A program made the translations under genes and the position numbers. A stretch of DNA of 64,000 nt from Patiria pectinifera (taxonomy: Eukaryota > Echinodermata > Asteroidea > Valvatida > Asterinidae), in the NCBI GenBank assembly GCA_029964075.1, contig CM057149.1:15576197-15640196 (forward strand), in the 5' to 3' direction. Of this stretch, positions 1 to 11,212 are shown in pieces. Below the pieces are notes generated by a model. It was not told the DNA's origin. It saw only the letters and a list, made by a program, of their open reading frames with translations, and did not search any database. How positions within the stretch are numbered: the first letter of the stretch is position 1; every line of letters starts with the position of its first letter.

Positions 1-543
1 ATCAGGACAAAAAAAATAAAGTTCTTCACTTAAATCCAATAGAGTTTCAAAACGGGAAATGCTGTTCAGTTCATGTAGTTTGGAGCTGAGAGATGCCAAA
101 ATACTTGCCAAAAATCTAGCTTTGCAATTCAGTAGAATATCGCAATGGACGATATTCTAGGATCCACCAAAACAAATTATGTATCGTAGATGTTCAGTGT
201 TCAGTTTAGACTTTGGTTACAGGCTGGCAAATTGGGGATATAAATATTCAATGTACTACAGGAGTGTCTCAAACCTCCAATTTTTCCTGTCGTTTAGAAT
301 TACTGCAACAGTCTTAAATCTTCAGAATGCTTTGGGTTGGCACTAGCCTGGAACACCAGTCTGAAAATGTTGTTAGCTACTGCCAAATTTGTGTGTAATG
401 GCAAGTTATTGTTGTACATTTCCTACACTTGAAAAAAAGCTGTCCTGAGATAGGAATTTGTGAACTGTTTGAGGATTATCATTTCAACAATAAAAACTTG
501 AGTTCTGAATACTCCAATCTTCATTCTCCACTTCCCTCTCCAG
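1..543 (+). other. CCDC146: Intron upstream of the penultimate CCDC146 exon
   Basis: AT-rich DNA with no supported exon. It ends in a pyrimidine-rich tract and a CAG acceptor at 541-543, directly before the open, GC-rich CCDC146 exon. It is therefore read as intron of a gene whose earlier exons lie left of the window. No repeat with recognisable ends is seen. Confidence 0.7.
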
Positions 544-792
544 GTCAACGAGATTCAGGCTAAGATCAAGGACGTGACCCGCAAGATGATGGCGGCCGTC
601 TCGGAGCTGTCCATGCAGCAGGCCGCGGCCTTAGGCCTCCAGCAGCGGGTCCGGAGCCAGGAGGCCGAGCTGGACCAGGCCTACCTGCGCATGGAGCAAG
701 GCGAGGCGCCCTCTGAGGAGGCCGCACGCACCTGGGAGCGCATGGTGCGGGACGAGAATCGGCGCAAGGACGACGCCACCATGAGGAAAATG
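544..792 (+). CDS. CCDC146: CCDC146, penultimate coding exon (partial gene)
   Basis: Eighty-three codons, phase 0 at both ends, bounded by a CAG acceptor (541-543) and a GTCAGT donor at 793. The translation opens VNEIQAKIKDVTRKMM, continues with SELSMQQA and is rich in Glu, Arg, Gln and Ala with heptad spacing, so it is a coiled coil. This stretch matches what I recall of the C-terminal part of CCDC146, a long coiled-coil protein of the centriole and sperm axoneme. It splices in phase to the terminal exon at 3300, whose tail makes the family call secure. The exon is strikingly GC-rich compared with its intron. The upstream part of the gene, and so the start codon, lies outside the window. A GTG inside the exon is not a start. 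Confidence 0.88.
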
Positions 793-1152
793 GTCAGTAT
801 TGGTGCAAGAGTGGATTTGGATTGTGTTTGCCTAATGTGGCTAATTTTTTTAAATTTCAAGCATGGTCAAGTCGCCGCAGCAGTACAGGACAAAATCATC
901 AAGATGAATCAAAACCAGTCTTAAGAAGTTTGGCGGCCCTACCCCAGAAATGCAGAGCATACTTCGTGCGTGCTGTACCCAAGCCAGTTGTTGTACATGC
1001 AGTAGGACAGGGCGTTCCTTTGTTATTGTGTAATTGCAGGTTAGCTTTGACTTGTGAATTGACTTTGTGATTCACTTGTGATGTTCACAAAGAACTCTAG
1101 TCTGGTTTCCTGACCCCATTGTCCTTTGGACTTCAAAAATGGGGTCCAGTAA

Positions 1153-1513
1153 GGCCAAAAAAAAAATTTAGTCAGTCTCTGGTCAGCGCGCGCGTCGATT
1201 TTAACCATGCGCGTCAATCTTTTTCCCCAAAATGTTCCGCGGTAGCTCCAACAGTGCCCTCTATTGCCGCACCTCCTCAATTTTTTTTACCAAAGAGCAC
1301 CAAGGAATGGGAAATTGCACCAAGGCAAATGATCGAGAGCACCAGGGGCAAATTATGGAAAACACCAATGTACATGAGGGCACAAAAAAGCAAAATAGTA
1401 CCCCACCTTGTCTGTACAATCCAAGCTTGAAAAGAAGGGAAAAAAAGCCGCGTCGCCGCGTCAATTCCGGAACTTTGGTCTGACCAGAGACCGAATATTT
1501 TTTTTTTTTGGCC
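1153..1513. mobile_element. MITE family H1 (Harbinger/Tourist-like), copy a
   Basis: The element starts GGCCAAAAAAAA and ends TTTTTTTTGGCC, with subterminal TCTCTGGTCAG and CTGACCAGAGACC in inverted orientation. It is flanked by the 3 bp duplication TAA (1150-1152 and 1514-1516). The interior carries repeated CCTTGGTG/CACCAAGG motifs. It has no coding capacity. The 3 bp TWA target duplication is the hallmark of PIF/Harbinger elements, so it is called a Harbinger-type MITE. Four more copies of the same length class lie in this window. Confidence 0.85.
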
Positions 1514-1959
1514 TAACTAGCAGTGAATCTGGCATACATTGCCCGGAATTCAGGATAATGTATGTTAACTGTATGCATGGCATAGGTAGGTCTGAAACCC
1601 CCCTTGCCTCCTGTGTTCTAAACTCGGTAATGTTTGCGCGCAACCAGCCTGTTGCAAAATGCCAAAAGGCTTTGCCACGAATGTGCAGGTAATGAGCTTC
1701 GAATTTTGCAGAATTTGAAAGTATCTCTGGCAGATATCAATAAAGAGAGAAATATTGCTGTCCAATATTCACAGCCTATGCAGTTGAAATGCTTGAAAGT
1801 TGCTTTCATGGAGACACTGGTGATTTTGTGTGCTTATGTTGTGGTATGACAAGCGTGAGTTTCTTGATAATCGGAAGTTCAATCATCAGCAGCCATGCGC
1901 AAAGGTTGAACAGCGATTCAAAGTAAAAAATTGTGATGCGTGAGCCCAGAAGCGATCCA

Positions 1960-2595
1960 AGTATAATAATAATAATAATAAAAGAACATTTGTAAAGTGC
2001 CGGTATCCGCCAAAAATAGGCGCTCATGGCGCTTGAGGAGAAAGTCAAGTTAGGATTGTGTATTGTGAGAGTAAGCTTGTTTGTACAGGTGAGATTTTAT
2101 GTTTGTCTTAAATGTTGTGATGGATGGAGATGATTTGATAGCCAGAGGGAGTTGGTTCCACACTCGGGTTGACGCTGCAGCAAAGGATCTGTCACCCCAC
2201 AGAGTTGAGGTCCTGGGCTCGTGAAGCATCATGAACTCACTGGAGGCGAGTCCGGTGCGTGCTGTTGAGTACGGGTGGATGAGGTCGATGAGATACTCAG
2301 GGGCATTGTTGTGGAGGATTTTGTATACAAATAGGCCCAGTTTGTATTTAATTCTGTATGATACTGGAAGCCAGTGGAGATCTGCTAGTACAGGAGTGAT
2401 GTGAGAATGTTTACTAGTGAGAGAGATTAGTCTGGCACTGATGTTTTGTAGTCCCTGCGAACGGTTTAGTTGATTGAGGTTAATGCCATACAATAGTGAA
2501 TTGCCCATGTCAATTTTGGATGTGATGAAAGCGTGAACAAGTATTTCAGTTGTGTGTTTGTCAAGATATTTTCGTATAGACTTTAAATGGGAGCT
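1960..2595 (-). pseudogene. 5'-truncated non-LTR retrotransposon (LINE) 3' end, RT C-terminal part
   Basis: On the minus strand an open frame (stop near 2050, open back to about 2595) reads as the end of a CR1/L2/Jockey-type reverse transcriptase. Recognisable blocks are a lead-in EILVHAFITSKIDMGNSLLYG, HITPVLADLHWLPVSYRIKY, then APEYL, GDRSFAAASTRVWNQLPLAI and FKTNIKSHLY. The 3' end is an ATT/AAT trinucleotide tail (about 1963-1980), as expected for reverse-transcribed LINE ends. The polymerase active-site region and endonuclease are absent, so this is a dead 5'-truncated copy inside the CCDC146 intron. The ATG near 2508 is not a real gene start. Confidence 0.85.
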
Positions 2596-2907
2596 AGTTA
2601 CCGGTCTCCATATCTTTGGGGGGGGGGGAGCGGAAATCAGTCTAAAGGAACTCGACTAAACAACAAAGGTCCAGAAGCAGCCACGACTCAAACGCCACAG
2701 CGGCCAATGACGGCTAGCATTTTCAACCCTCTGTTATATTTAAACAACGTAGGTTTGTAAATTTGTTTGCCCAATGTGAGTGAGGCCAATCCGAAGTCTT
2801 GGCTGCGTCTAGCAGTAGCACACGCTTTTGTGGGAAGTGGACTCCGCAACTCATATAGGTGCATGCGTGATGGAAAGCCACAGCCAAGGTATTCATCCTC
2901 AGCTTAA

Positions 2908-3267
2908 GGCAAAAAAAAAAAAATATTCGGTCTCTGGTCAGACCAAAGTTCCGGAATTGACGCGGGGACGCGGCTTTTTTTTTCCCCCTTTTTTTTTTTC
3001 TTCAAGCTTGGATTGTACAGACAAGGTGGGGTACTATTTTGCTTTTTTGGGCGTCCTCATGTACACTGGTGTCCTCCATAATTTGCCCCTGGTGCTCTCG
3101 ATCATTTGCCTTGGTGCAATTTCCCATTCCTTGGTGCTCTTTGGTAAAAAAAAAATGAGGAGGTGCGCCAATAGAGGGCGCTGTTGGAGCTACCGCGGAA
3201 CATTTTGGGGAAAAAAAAAGATCGACGCGCCCGTTGACCAGAGACCGACTTATTATTTTTTTTGGCC
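2908..3267. mobile_element. MITE family H1, copy b (last CCDC146 intron)
   Basis: It has the same GGC plus A-tract and GGTCTCTGGTCAG terminal repeats, and the TAA duplication at 2905-2907 and 3268-3270. It lies opposite in orientation to copy a in the same intron, so the two can pair with each other. Its right end is 32 bp from the terminal CCDC146 exon, so its T-rich terminal sequence sits close to the splice acceptor tract. Confidence 0.87.
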
Positions 3268-3299
3268 TAATACTGATTATTTTTTTATTGATGACACAG

Positions 3300-3503
3300 G
3301 CGGAGGAGGAAGAGGAGCAATACATCACAGCGGGCGGGACCACCACGACGGCCGAGCCCCGCCCCAACGCTTACATCCCGGATGACGACAGCGAGCTGCC
3401 GGTACCCCGCCCGTACGGCGTCCACGCCCCCTTCAAGCCGCAGGAGCCGGGCGCCAACATGAGACACATCCGCAAGCCCGTCGTCAAACCCATCGAGATC
3501 TGA
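3300..3503 (+). CDS. CCDC146: CCDC146, terminal coding exon
   Basis: The acceptor is ATGACACAG, ending at 3299, and the exon runs 67 codons to a TGA stop at 3501-3503. It begins with an acidic run (AEEEEEQY), a Thr-rich patch, then [20 protein letters not shown], and ends [17 protein letters not shown]. That terminal block (PNAYIP, then [26 protein letters not shown]) is the conserved C-terminal signature of CCDC146 proteins. The conserved tail is separated from the coiled coil by the low-complexity acidic/Thr segment, which is typically variable. The intron before it (793-3299) holds two copies of one MITE and a LINE fragment; the second MITE ends only 32 bp upstream of this exon. The protein is expected at centrioles and flagellar axonemes. 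Confidence 0.92.
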   Translation, partial: AEEEEEQYITAGGTTTTAEPRPNAYIPDDDSELPVPRPYGVHAPFKPQEPGANMRHIRKPVVKPIEI

Positions 3504-3990
3504 TGACGAGAATTGTATCGGATTTATGGGACAGACAGAGGGGTAGAGGCATTGCTTTGAAAATTGATGTCGTGTTCCAATAACCCATGTATTTTTGTAC
3601 TGCCCTAAAGCGCCCTGTGTGTTACTCCCTAATACTGCCCCAAAGTGCCCCAGCCCTGTTTGTTTTTGTGAGTCATCGACACGTGAATACAATTTAATCA
3701 CAATAATAGAAGTTAAAATGGGTTATGAAAAGAGTGATTGTAGAACCAGTAGTTCATTATTTTGTGTAGAGAAAGGCGGCCATAGCCAGCAATATTGATA
3801 TTCACTGCTCTTCCTCGGCAGATTTCTAAAATGGCCATAATCTGAATTTTCTAATGAGGTTCAAATATCTTAGCAAAAGACGGCCAATTTCTTACAATTG
3901 TTCAGCACAGTAGCGAATGTGGGGTGAGGGTGTGGTATATGCAAATTTTTATGATAACTAGAAAAATGGGGCCAAAAAGGAATAAAAGTT
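3504..3990 (+). other. CCDC146: Probable 3' UTR of CCDC146 with candidate poly(A) signal
   Basis: No coding potential follows the TGA stop. The first canonical AATAAA on the + strand downstream is at 3981-3986, about 480 bases after the stop. The 3' end is inferred from this hexamer alone; no transcript evidence is available. Confidence 0.4.
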
Positions 3991-5018
3991 GACTAAAAAG
4001 TTCCTAAATTTATTCTCAAATTGCCTTAGAATGGGGGAGGGGGCTACCCCGGACCCCTACAGCAGGGGCACACCTTCACTCAAATATCAGCCCCGCCCCC
4101 ATATCACCCCCAACCATGCGTTGGTTTCATGAAATCTAGTTCTGCCCCTGAAGCATGTATGAAACTGGTTACCTTCCAAAAATTGATTATGCTCCTGCTG
4201 CTGCAACAATCACAAGATTTTTCCCCGCAAATTCAGTCTGCATAGAGGTCACTCAAGAAAGACATTACTTTCTCTTTGAAATTATGAAAATCTTCAACTG
4301 GTATTATTTTCTTGACAAAGGAAAGATCCTACCCATCATGATGCAAGATAGTGTTCAGGGGTGTGAAATCTCAGCTTTAAAGCAGATTTCAGCTTTTTTT
4401 GTTTTTGATTTCAGCTTTTTTCCCTCACTTGCCGTGTACAAAAGTACAGGAAATTTCCAAAGTTCAGCCTTTTTACACCTTTTCCAGCTGTTTTCAGCTA
4501 TTCTTTTCAGTGGTCACCCACACCCCTGGTGTTGCTTCCAATGTTATGTAAAAAAAACGCTTCCACTGGAAAAAAAGTTATATTTGACATTAAATTCTTC
4601 CGTTAGAATTCTGCAAACCCCACTTGCACGCACGTACCTTGTGTTGGACCGCTCTACCTCCGAAGGTCATTGCGTAATGCTTACCAAAAATACGGTCACT
4701 GTGAAATGGATGGAAATTGCGTGCTTAGCAGCACCATAACGTGGGCCAAGATAAAATACAGCCAAAATGTAATGTCTTATCTCATGGAGATGTCATGCCC
4801 AGGGATGCGCTAAGCTTTGGATATCTATGCTTAGCAAAGACGGCTTACCAGCTCAAAATTTCATCTATTGTTTATTTACATGTGATTGTTATTTGTCTGA
4901 GTTGTGTTAAAGGGTTCATGACACGAATTGTACTATATTTTGCTAACATTTTGGGCAGCTCTGTGCTCCTCTTAAAATGTATGAAATCTTTAAAACATCC
5001 CTTTTTGGTTAATTGTAT
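3991..5018. other. Intergenic stretch without recognised gene
   Basis: AT-rich DNA with a G/C run near 4030 and T-rich 'cagctttttt' repeats around 4370-4500. One long + strand open frame (4155-4739) has no recognisable domain, is Phe/Leu-rich from T-tracts and lies in repeat-like sequence, so it is not called a gene. Confidence 0.6.
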
Positions 5019-5860
5019 TGATGAAAGTGCACCTTTTTAAACATTTAGAATTTGTCCACGCTGTTTCTGAGAACTGAGGGCGCTGTTGCTGTGATGTCAT
5101 TTTAACAGGAAGAGACTGTTCAGTTCAGGGGTTTCTGTTCAAATTATGAACCCAAAAATGTGCTCGCTGAAAACTAAATTTTTGTGAGAAAATTTCCTTG
5201 TTTGCTTACTGTCATGTATAGCCCCATAAATGTGGCCTATTTACTGGACTGCCTCCGTAAACATAGGCCACATGTACAAAAATCGTGTCGACTTTGCCAA
5301 ATTTTGATTTTCACATTTAGGCTTAGTTTGTAGGATTTTTTTGCTTTAGAAGCATACTCACCCTCTTTATAGGCTAATCAGAAAGTGTTGCCTTTTTCAG
5401 ATGTATATTTTTCGTGAAATTTCCAGATTCATTTTTACACGTTTGCGTATCAAAATTTCAACATGAAATTTCACAAAAATTAGACATCTGAAAAAGGAAG
5501 CACTTTTTGTACATGTGGATGTGTGGCCTATGTTTACGGAGGCAGTCCAGTAAATAGGCCACATTTATGGGGCTATGTCATGTACTGACCCAACAACGAA
5601 TCATCAAATAAAAGAAAACTTACAGCAACCAACTGTCCAAACTTCTCGCAACTTTTGGTGCTGAACTAGCTGTAACATTGAGGTTTCTGCCTGAAATGAC
5701 ACCGCACTTTTGCTCATGAATATGGAGTTCGGCATCAGCATGAAAACCAAAAAGGCACCAAAAAGTCGTTGAGAATGGAAAAACAGGAAATTGAAAATAA
5801 TGTTAAAGGGACACAAAGTTGCATTTTCAAGGATTGCATGAAGGAATTTACATTTCGCGA
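5019..5860. repeat. Dispersed repeat related to the interior of the C-type TATAGG elements
   Basis: From 'gtgcacctttttaaacattt' onward this region aligns by eye with 52360-52790 and 54015-54440: same order of a TGTGATGTCAT segment, GTTCAGTTYAG, and 'cattagcat...gaaggcacca'. Here it is interrupted by a TIR element at 5219-5575, which both C copies lack. Similarity is patchy, so it is an old copy. Confidence 0.65.
5219..5575. mobile_element. Foldback MITE with 9 bp target duplication (Mutator-like)
   Basis: It begins TAGCCCCATAAATGTGGCC and ends with the exact reverse complement. The inverted arms extend about 65 bp and include 'tgcctccgtaaacatagg'. It is flanked by a perfect 9 bp duplication TGTCATGTA (5210-5218 and 5576-5584). 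Nine-base duplications with long TIRs are typical of MULE elements. Inner segments are also inverted, so nearly the whole element can fold. It is non-coding. Confidence 0.85.
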
Positions 5861-5937
5861 TTTGCTGGTACTAGCAGCTCCATGTTATTGGGACCATTTT
5901 TTTCTCCATGGTAGCATTTACACTAAGGGATTATATG

Positions 5938-6035
5938 CTTGGCCGGTTTTAAACAATAAGATCTACGTTTGAACCGCTGGGGGCCTGGCCCAGGCCCCTA
6001 GCGGTTTTAAACATATTTGTTTAATACTGGCCAAG
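5938..6035. repeat. Short TIR/hairpin element
   Basis: The ends CTTGGCCGGTTTTAAACA and TGTTTAATACTGGCCAAG are inverted repeats with few mismatches. The centre is itself a strong palindrome (AACCGCTGGGGGCC / GGCCCCTAGCGGTT). About 98 bp in total; it may be a minimal MITE or a structured intergenic hairpin. A related GTTTAAAACCGGCCAAG end occurs near 39020. Confidence 0.5.
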
Positions 6036-7781
6036 TACTTATTTATTCCCATTCATCAATACCTTTCGGTCAAATAGTCAAAGCAAAACAAATATATAAA
6101 GTTCCAACGCTTTCGTACAGTTAATTTACTTCATGTTTTGTGAAACACCCCTCTAGCCGTGTTTATGGTATGTGCCTCGTGCGAGTAGTACTAAAACATC
6201 TCCTTATATGGAGATTGGGGCGCGCGTGGCGCGTATTGCGCGATGTGGCGCAGAACATATCGTTGCCGGTCGAAAAAAATATTATATCCAGTTGGTGTTT
6301 TTTCAACCATTTAAAACCACCCAAGTGACGGGCACTCGACCAATAGGAATTGGTGAAATGTCTTTTGTATTTGTAAATATTTGTTATACATGTACATGTA
6401 CATGTATACATTATAGTGATTCAAAGAGATGGAATAAAGAACCCTATTTCCCTTCCATTTGAATGATGGCCTTTACAGCTGACATCTTGCATCCGTCCAG
6501 TTGAGGAAGAGTGTGCAAATTAAGCACTGCACTACCTAATGGCTTTCCAATTGCGTTATTTTAATGTGATTCATTGACTTTTACATGGTTCTAAAAAGAA
6601 CCTGTTATTATATGGGACTTTATAATGTACATAAAAAATTAGTTGTAAATAATTTATATTTTATCAGGAATGTTATCTTAGCTTCCAGTTCCCAATATTG
6701 AATCCGTCCATTGGAATATTGGTATTAAAGATATAGGGCTCACATAAAATTCATTTGTTTAATGTTACCGTTATTTGTTTTTAATTGTTCAACTTCAAAT
6801 TTAAATTTCAGTGAATGAATTGTGGATACTATGTGTAATACTTAACCAATGTGAAAATGGTGGGAGAAATAAAAACGGCCGAAGCAAGCGCTGCCGAAAC
6901 ATCAAGGTGTTGGGAAATGTGTATCCTTTCATTGTACATGTATTCCTGAACAATCATCATCTATTGATACGGCCAAAAGCTTGAGTAGTCTCGGTACAAT
7001 AGGCCACTGTCATCTTTCCCGTGGTGACGTCACTCAGAGGACGCCGTATCGTCGTCATAGCAATTGGCTAATGTTTATTTGTGACACGGACCAGCTCTAA
7101 TTGCCTCGTCTGGTTTGTAATTTTAATAATGGAGTTAAAAAAAACCCATAGTCTGTTTTTTTTTCCGGCCTTGGAAAATTATGAAAATTACTTGGCTCTG
7201 AATATATTCAGTCTGCAGTGCAGACAATATTTCATTTCATTCCATTTCTTTTATTTGTCTCAAATCGTGGCCCGGCCAGAGGGCCAGATTTCAAAAGACA
7301 ATTACATGTACATTAAAAGCAATTAATTTTAAAAGCGTTAAAACTTGCATAATACCAACAAAATATATATTACATGAGTAAAAAAGGCAGGTTAATGCAA
7401 TAAAATTGTACATTAACAAAACAGGAACAATACAGGAAAGGAGGGACAGCATGCACCTAGAAAAAAGGCACACAACAAAATCACACAGAGCCAGCATTTA
7501 AAATGTTTATGAAGTAAGGGATGGGACTTTGTTGGAAGCGCTTGGTTCTAATACTAATAGGGAGTTAACTTATTTGGATACTGTGCCTAAGATTTCTACC
7601 ATGACTTGCTGGCCCCGTGGGGGAGTAAGTGAGTTGTTCTTGAATTACGGCCAAAAGCATTAACAAATCTTATGCAATGTCTACACTTCTTCTATCTACA
7701 GGGGTGAGTAAAAACAAAACACGAAACCCAATTGCCGGTGTGAGTTCTTTCAGCAAACCGAAAAGAATGCACACACATCCC
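6036..7781. other. Intergenic stretch; LINE-3'-UTR-like tract near 7220-7500
   Basis: No exon is recognised. There is a TACATGTACATGTACATG run near 6386-6404. The tract from about 7226 (TTTATTTGTCTCAAATC, 'ggcccggccagagggcc') resembles the antisense 3' end of a retroelement, but no coding motif confirms it. The remainder shows nothing recognisable. Confidence 0.45.
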
Positions 7782-8024
7782 CATGGGCGTCGCCATGATT
7801 TGTTCTAGAGGGGGGCAAAACATATTTTTCCCTAAAAATTCTTGTATAATTTCTCAACAAATTCTCGATTTATCAGTTTTAGAGGCGGGCAGGGACATTT
7901 TGCCCCCCCCCCCAAACTCATTTAATTTACACCACATGGCTATGACTTTTTTTTTGGCGTTTCGGGGGGGGGGGAGGGACCAAGCGCTCCCTTGCCCCCC
8001 CCCTCCCCCCTCGCGACGCCCATT
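7782..8024. mobile_element. hAT-like MITE, CATGGGCGTCGC family, copy 1
   Basis: The element starts CATGGGCGTCGCC and ends GCGACGCCCATT, and is flanked by a perfect 8 bp duplication CACATCCC (7774-7781 and 8025-8032). Eight-base duplications are diagnostic of hAT transposons. The interior has long C and G homopolymers and the phrase 'agaggggggcaaaa'. A second, reverse-oriented copy lies at 46122-46379. No coding capacity. Confidence 0.82.
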
Positions 8025-8249
8025 CACATCCCTGCGTGATTTGTTTTCATTTTGCTGAAAAAACAACAAGTCTTTGTGATCCGTGGACAGAACTTTAAAA
8101 CGGTGGTTGTGTTTAAAAGTCCGTGTGTTTAAAACTTAAAAAGTACATGAGTGATTTGAATGATTCTCGTACTAAAAAAAGCTCATGAATTTAGCTTTCA
8201 TATCCTAGATTTTAAAAGTACTACATGCAGAACTTCACTAAAACAATGG

Positions 8250-8634
8250 TCCCGACATTTGGGTTTCGTCTTTTTTACTCGCCCTGTAGTGTATCTATTA
8301 AAGTTACAAAGGTTGAGCGCATCGAAGTATGAAGTGCACTGATTCCCCATATGCATCGATGGTTCTACAAGCTCGTTTCTGTATCCTTTTAAAATCATCG
8401 GTTTTCTCTTTTTTGTTAAACTAGAATGCCATATCATATCCGCGTACTCAACCATAGGTCGGACATAACTGTAGTAAACAGTTCCTCGGGATCAAAGCCA
8501 AATCGTTCCAGTGATCTCGACATGAAGAGGCGTTTGTTTGCTTGTTTAACCAATATGCGGCAGTGCAGTGATTTGTCATTTTGTATGCATGTTTGAATGG
8601 TGGAGTTATTAAAAAAAAATAAGGTTGGATTCAA
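8250..8634 (-). pseudogene. Degenerate reverse-transcriptase C-terminal fragment (LINE relic)
   Basis: Two overlapping minus-strand frames carry motifs typical of LINE RT thumb regions: LVKQANKRLFMSRSLERFGF, then after a frame change MVEYADMIWHSSLTKKRK and YFDALNLCNFNR. These resemble the 'ANKRLYMLR...FG', 'RPxLEYAxxVWH' and 'ALxLCNLxTL' blocks. Frame disruptions and the short length mark it as a dead fragment. The element type cannot be fixed further. Confidence 0.6.
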
Positions 8635-8639
8635 TGTAT

Positions 8640-9557
8640 GATTGAGATGGGTCCCCCCCCCCTTCCCGATTGATCACTGTTAATTACTTACGTAATGGAC
8701 AAAAGCGACAAGTGTCCTTAAATCTTGCAAATTTTGAATCATTACCAGTCCATTGGTCTTAAATGTGTATGCGTTAACGTCTTGTCCACCCCACCCTTTG
8801 AAATCTGTTTAACTGTATCCCAACCGACCCTTTGAAAAAAAATCATACACATGTGAACAGATATCCTACAATGCAAGATGACGATTTGTATCAAGACTAT
8901 AGCAAATAAAAAACCATACAACGCTATAATGAATCAAAAGTAGGACATAATAATATTGTTTTATAATTTGTTTCATACACTGCTGACCTCATTTGCCCGT
9001 TTACTGATTGCTGATACAGCTCGTTTAATATCTGGGTTATGTTTTCATTGTACCGTCCTTGCATTGTGTGCCATAAGCAATGAACGTAGAATGCAGTCCT
9101 GCCCGTGTTAAATCTGCCATGTAGGATTTTGTACATTCTGGAGCCGAAGTGATTATGTAAGCCAACTAATAAAAGAATTGAAGTCATTTTTAATGGTATA
9201 CTTAAATGGCGAATTGCAAGTTTCAGAGGTAGGCTAATATGCAGTGGCGGGAAACTTACATGTCACGCTTAATTTGACACTAATTGTACACGTATAACAT
9301 GACCCAAATACATAGGCGTATGGTTTCGCAAAAAAAGTCCCCATTGATTTTAGTTACCGTGAAGGTGAAGTGCAACAAAGATTTTTTTTTTTCATTTCAT
9401 CGTTTTTCTCGCAAGGTTTGTTCTTCAGATCGAATTGGTTTAATTCTGTCTGAGTTGCGTCATGTTCATCACAACGAATTGGCATATTTTTTTAAAATTT
9501 TTCTTTTGCAGGGTGAGTCCAAAAGAAAGTGACCTCGATTAATGGTCCACCCCCTTA
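8640..9557. other. Intergenic stretch, nothing recognised
   Basis: AT-rich DNA with a few homopolymer runs. No exon, RNA gene or bounded repeat could be supported. Confidence 0.5.
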
Positions 9558-9864
9558 CAAGGGCGGATCCAGAACACAATTTTAGGGGGGGCCCAAAAAA
9601 AATTTTGGTCCCCCCAAAATGGGTCCAAAAAATTACGGCGTGGGGTTCGGGGCCCGCTTAAGGGCCCCGAAATTTTTTTGGATTCTAGATGCTCTGTGGT
9701 GCGATCTGAGGCAATTTCTGACCACTTTAACCAATGTTTGTTTGGAGGAAAAGATGGTGGTGTACTCATTGCCTGCCTTTATTGCGATGTCACATAAAAA
9801 AAAAAAAAATTGGTTTCGTTTTTTTTTTGGGCTGGGCCTTTTTTGGCCCCTGGATCCGCCCTTG
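9558..9864. mobile_element. hAT-like MITE, CAAGGGCGGATCC family, copy 1
   Basis: The termini CAAGGGCGGATCC and GGATCCGCCCTTG are perfect inverted repeats, flanked by the perfect 8 bp duplication CCCCCTTA (9550-9557 and 9865-9872). Non-coding, with G/C and A/T homopolymers inside. A second copy is at 36363-36674. Assignment to hAT rests on the 8 bp TSD and the CA-G terminal bases. Confidence 0.88.
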
Positions 9865-9872
9865 CCCCCTTA

Positions 9873-10370
9873 AAAGGCAACTAAATTTGATACGCCAATG
9901 AAGCATGTACTAAACAAGTATGTTCTTTCACTCGTGACAAACAAATACAGAAATTGCTATCAGAAGTTATGCATGTTTTTACTAAAAGAACGCATTTTTA
10001 CAGCTGTCCAGTGGAATATACTTAAATGCTTCGAAGCTATTTAGCTGAGAGAAAACCAGAGATTACTACACAAGTTCGAATTCAAATGAGATTAATTTTG
10101 AGTCAAGACTGAAACATTATTTCTACTCGATTTTTATGTATTATGAGGAACAAATCAAGTCTTTTTCTGAAACGAGGATGGTGATTTTTATTTGTTTTCC
10201 TTCACAAGTGTTCGCTCATTCATGGAGGTGGGAAAAAATGTATTTCTGTTAGAATAGAAATAACTTGTGAACAGTGAACACTAACCACGTGATATTTTCC
10301 CAGCTACATGTAGCCTACTTTACTCATTATGTTATAAAGATGCCAGTCAAATATATGTCAATGTTTGTTT
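9873..10370. other. Intergenic stretch, nothing recognised
   Basis: AT-rich DNA with no supported gene or bounded repeat. Confidence 0.5.
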
Positions 10371-10676
10371 CAAGATATCCCGAAGTCAATTTCAAGATGT
10401 CTGGAATTCAAAGTCAAGACTATTGCGAGATATCTCGGAATATATTTCGAGATATCTCGAAATCCATTTCAAAATATCTCAAAATCCATTTCACAATAAC
10501 TCGAAATCCATTTCAAAATATTTTAAACTCCATTTCAAGATATTTCGAAATCCATTTCAAGATAGAGTCGAAATCCAATTAAGATATCTCGAAACCCAAT
10601 TCAAGATGTTTTGAAATAAAATTATAGATAACATATCTCGAAATCATTTTTTTCGAATCCGATTTCAAGCTATCTC
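10371..10676. repeat. Minisatellite, units of about 21-24 bp
   Basis: Imperfect tandem copies of a unit like TCGAAATCCATTTCAAGATA, in which AGATATCTCGAAAT blocks form short palindromes. The open frames in it (Ile/Ser/Phe repeats) are a by-product of the repeat. Confidence 0.8.
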
Positions 10677-11212
10677 AAAATGTCACCAATGCGCCCCAAG
10701 GTTTTACGCACAATTATGCCACACAGAGGCATCCTGCACTCAGTCATGAACAAAGGAGGACGTTGTTGTTTAGCGGTGTTTATACTGTCTTCGTCCGTTG
10801 ACCTCTGGTTGTCTAATTGCTCCACCTGCACGTAAAGGCGGCAGTGCAGCTTCATAAATTAACAACCAGCATCGCTTGACTACAACAGAATAACCCGTCC
10901 TTAAACTGATCTTCCTATAAAAACAAATCGTGCGTGAAGTTCACGGAGGCGGTGTAATTGGCTCTTTTTTCCACCGGGGTTCGGTACGGACCTTCATCAT
11001 TGTAGTTACCCGAGTGTTATCTGTTTCATCAAGTTTGTTTTACTTTAGATAGTTTCATCCCCATGAAAGAGTACTCGATCTACTGGTTGTTTGATTTTTT
11101 TTACAAATACATATACACTGCTGGTCTATTTGCACACTTTGCTCAGTGGAAACGTATACAATGAATTAGGTGTTATTTTCAATGGCTCAAGAGGGCCATA
11201 TCTTGTGTCCGC
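10677..11212. other. Intergenic stretch, nothing recognised
   Basis: Moderately AT-rich sequence; no exon, RNA gene or bounded repeat supported. Confidence 0.5.

Noticed and set aside
4155-4739. 194-residue + strand open frame, the longest in the window
   Set aside because: No domain or signal is recognised; composition is driven by T-tracts, with no splice or UTR context.
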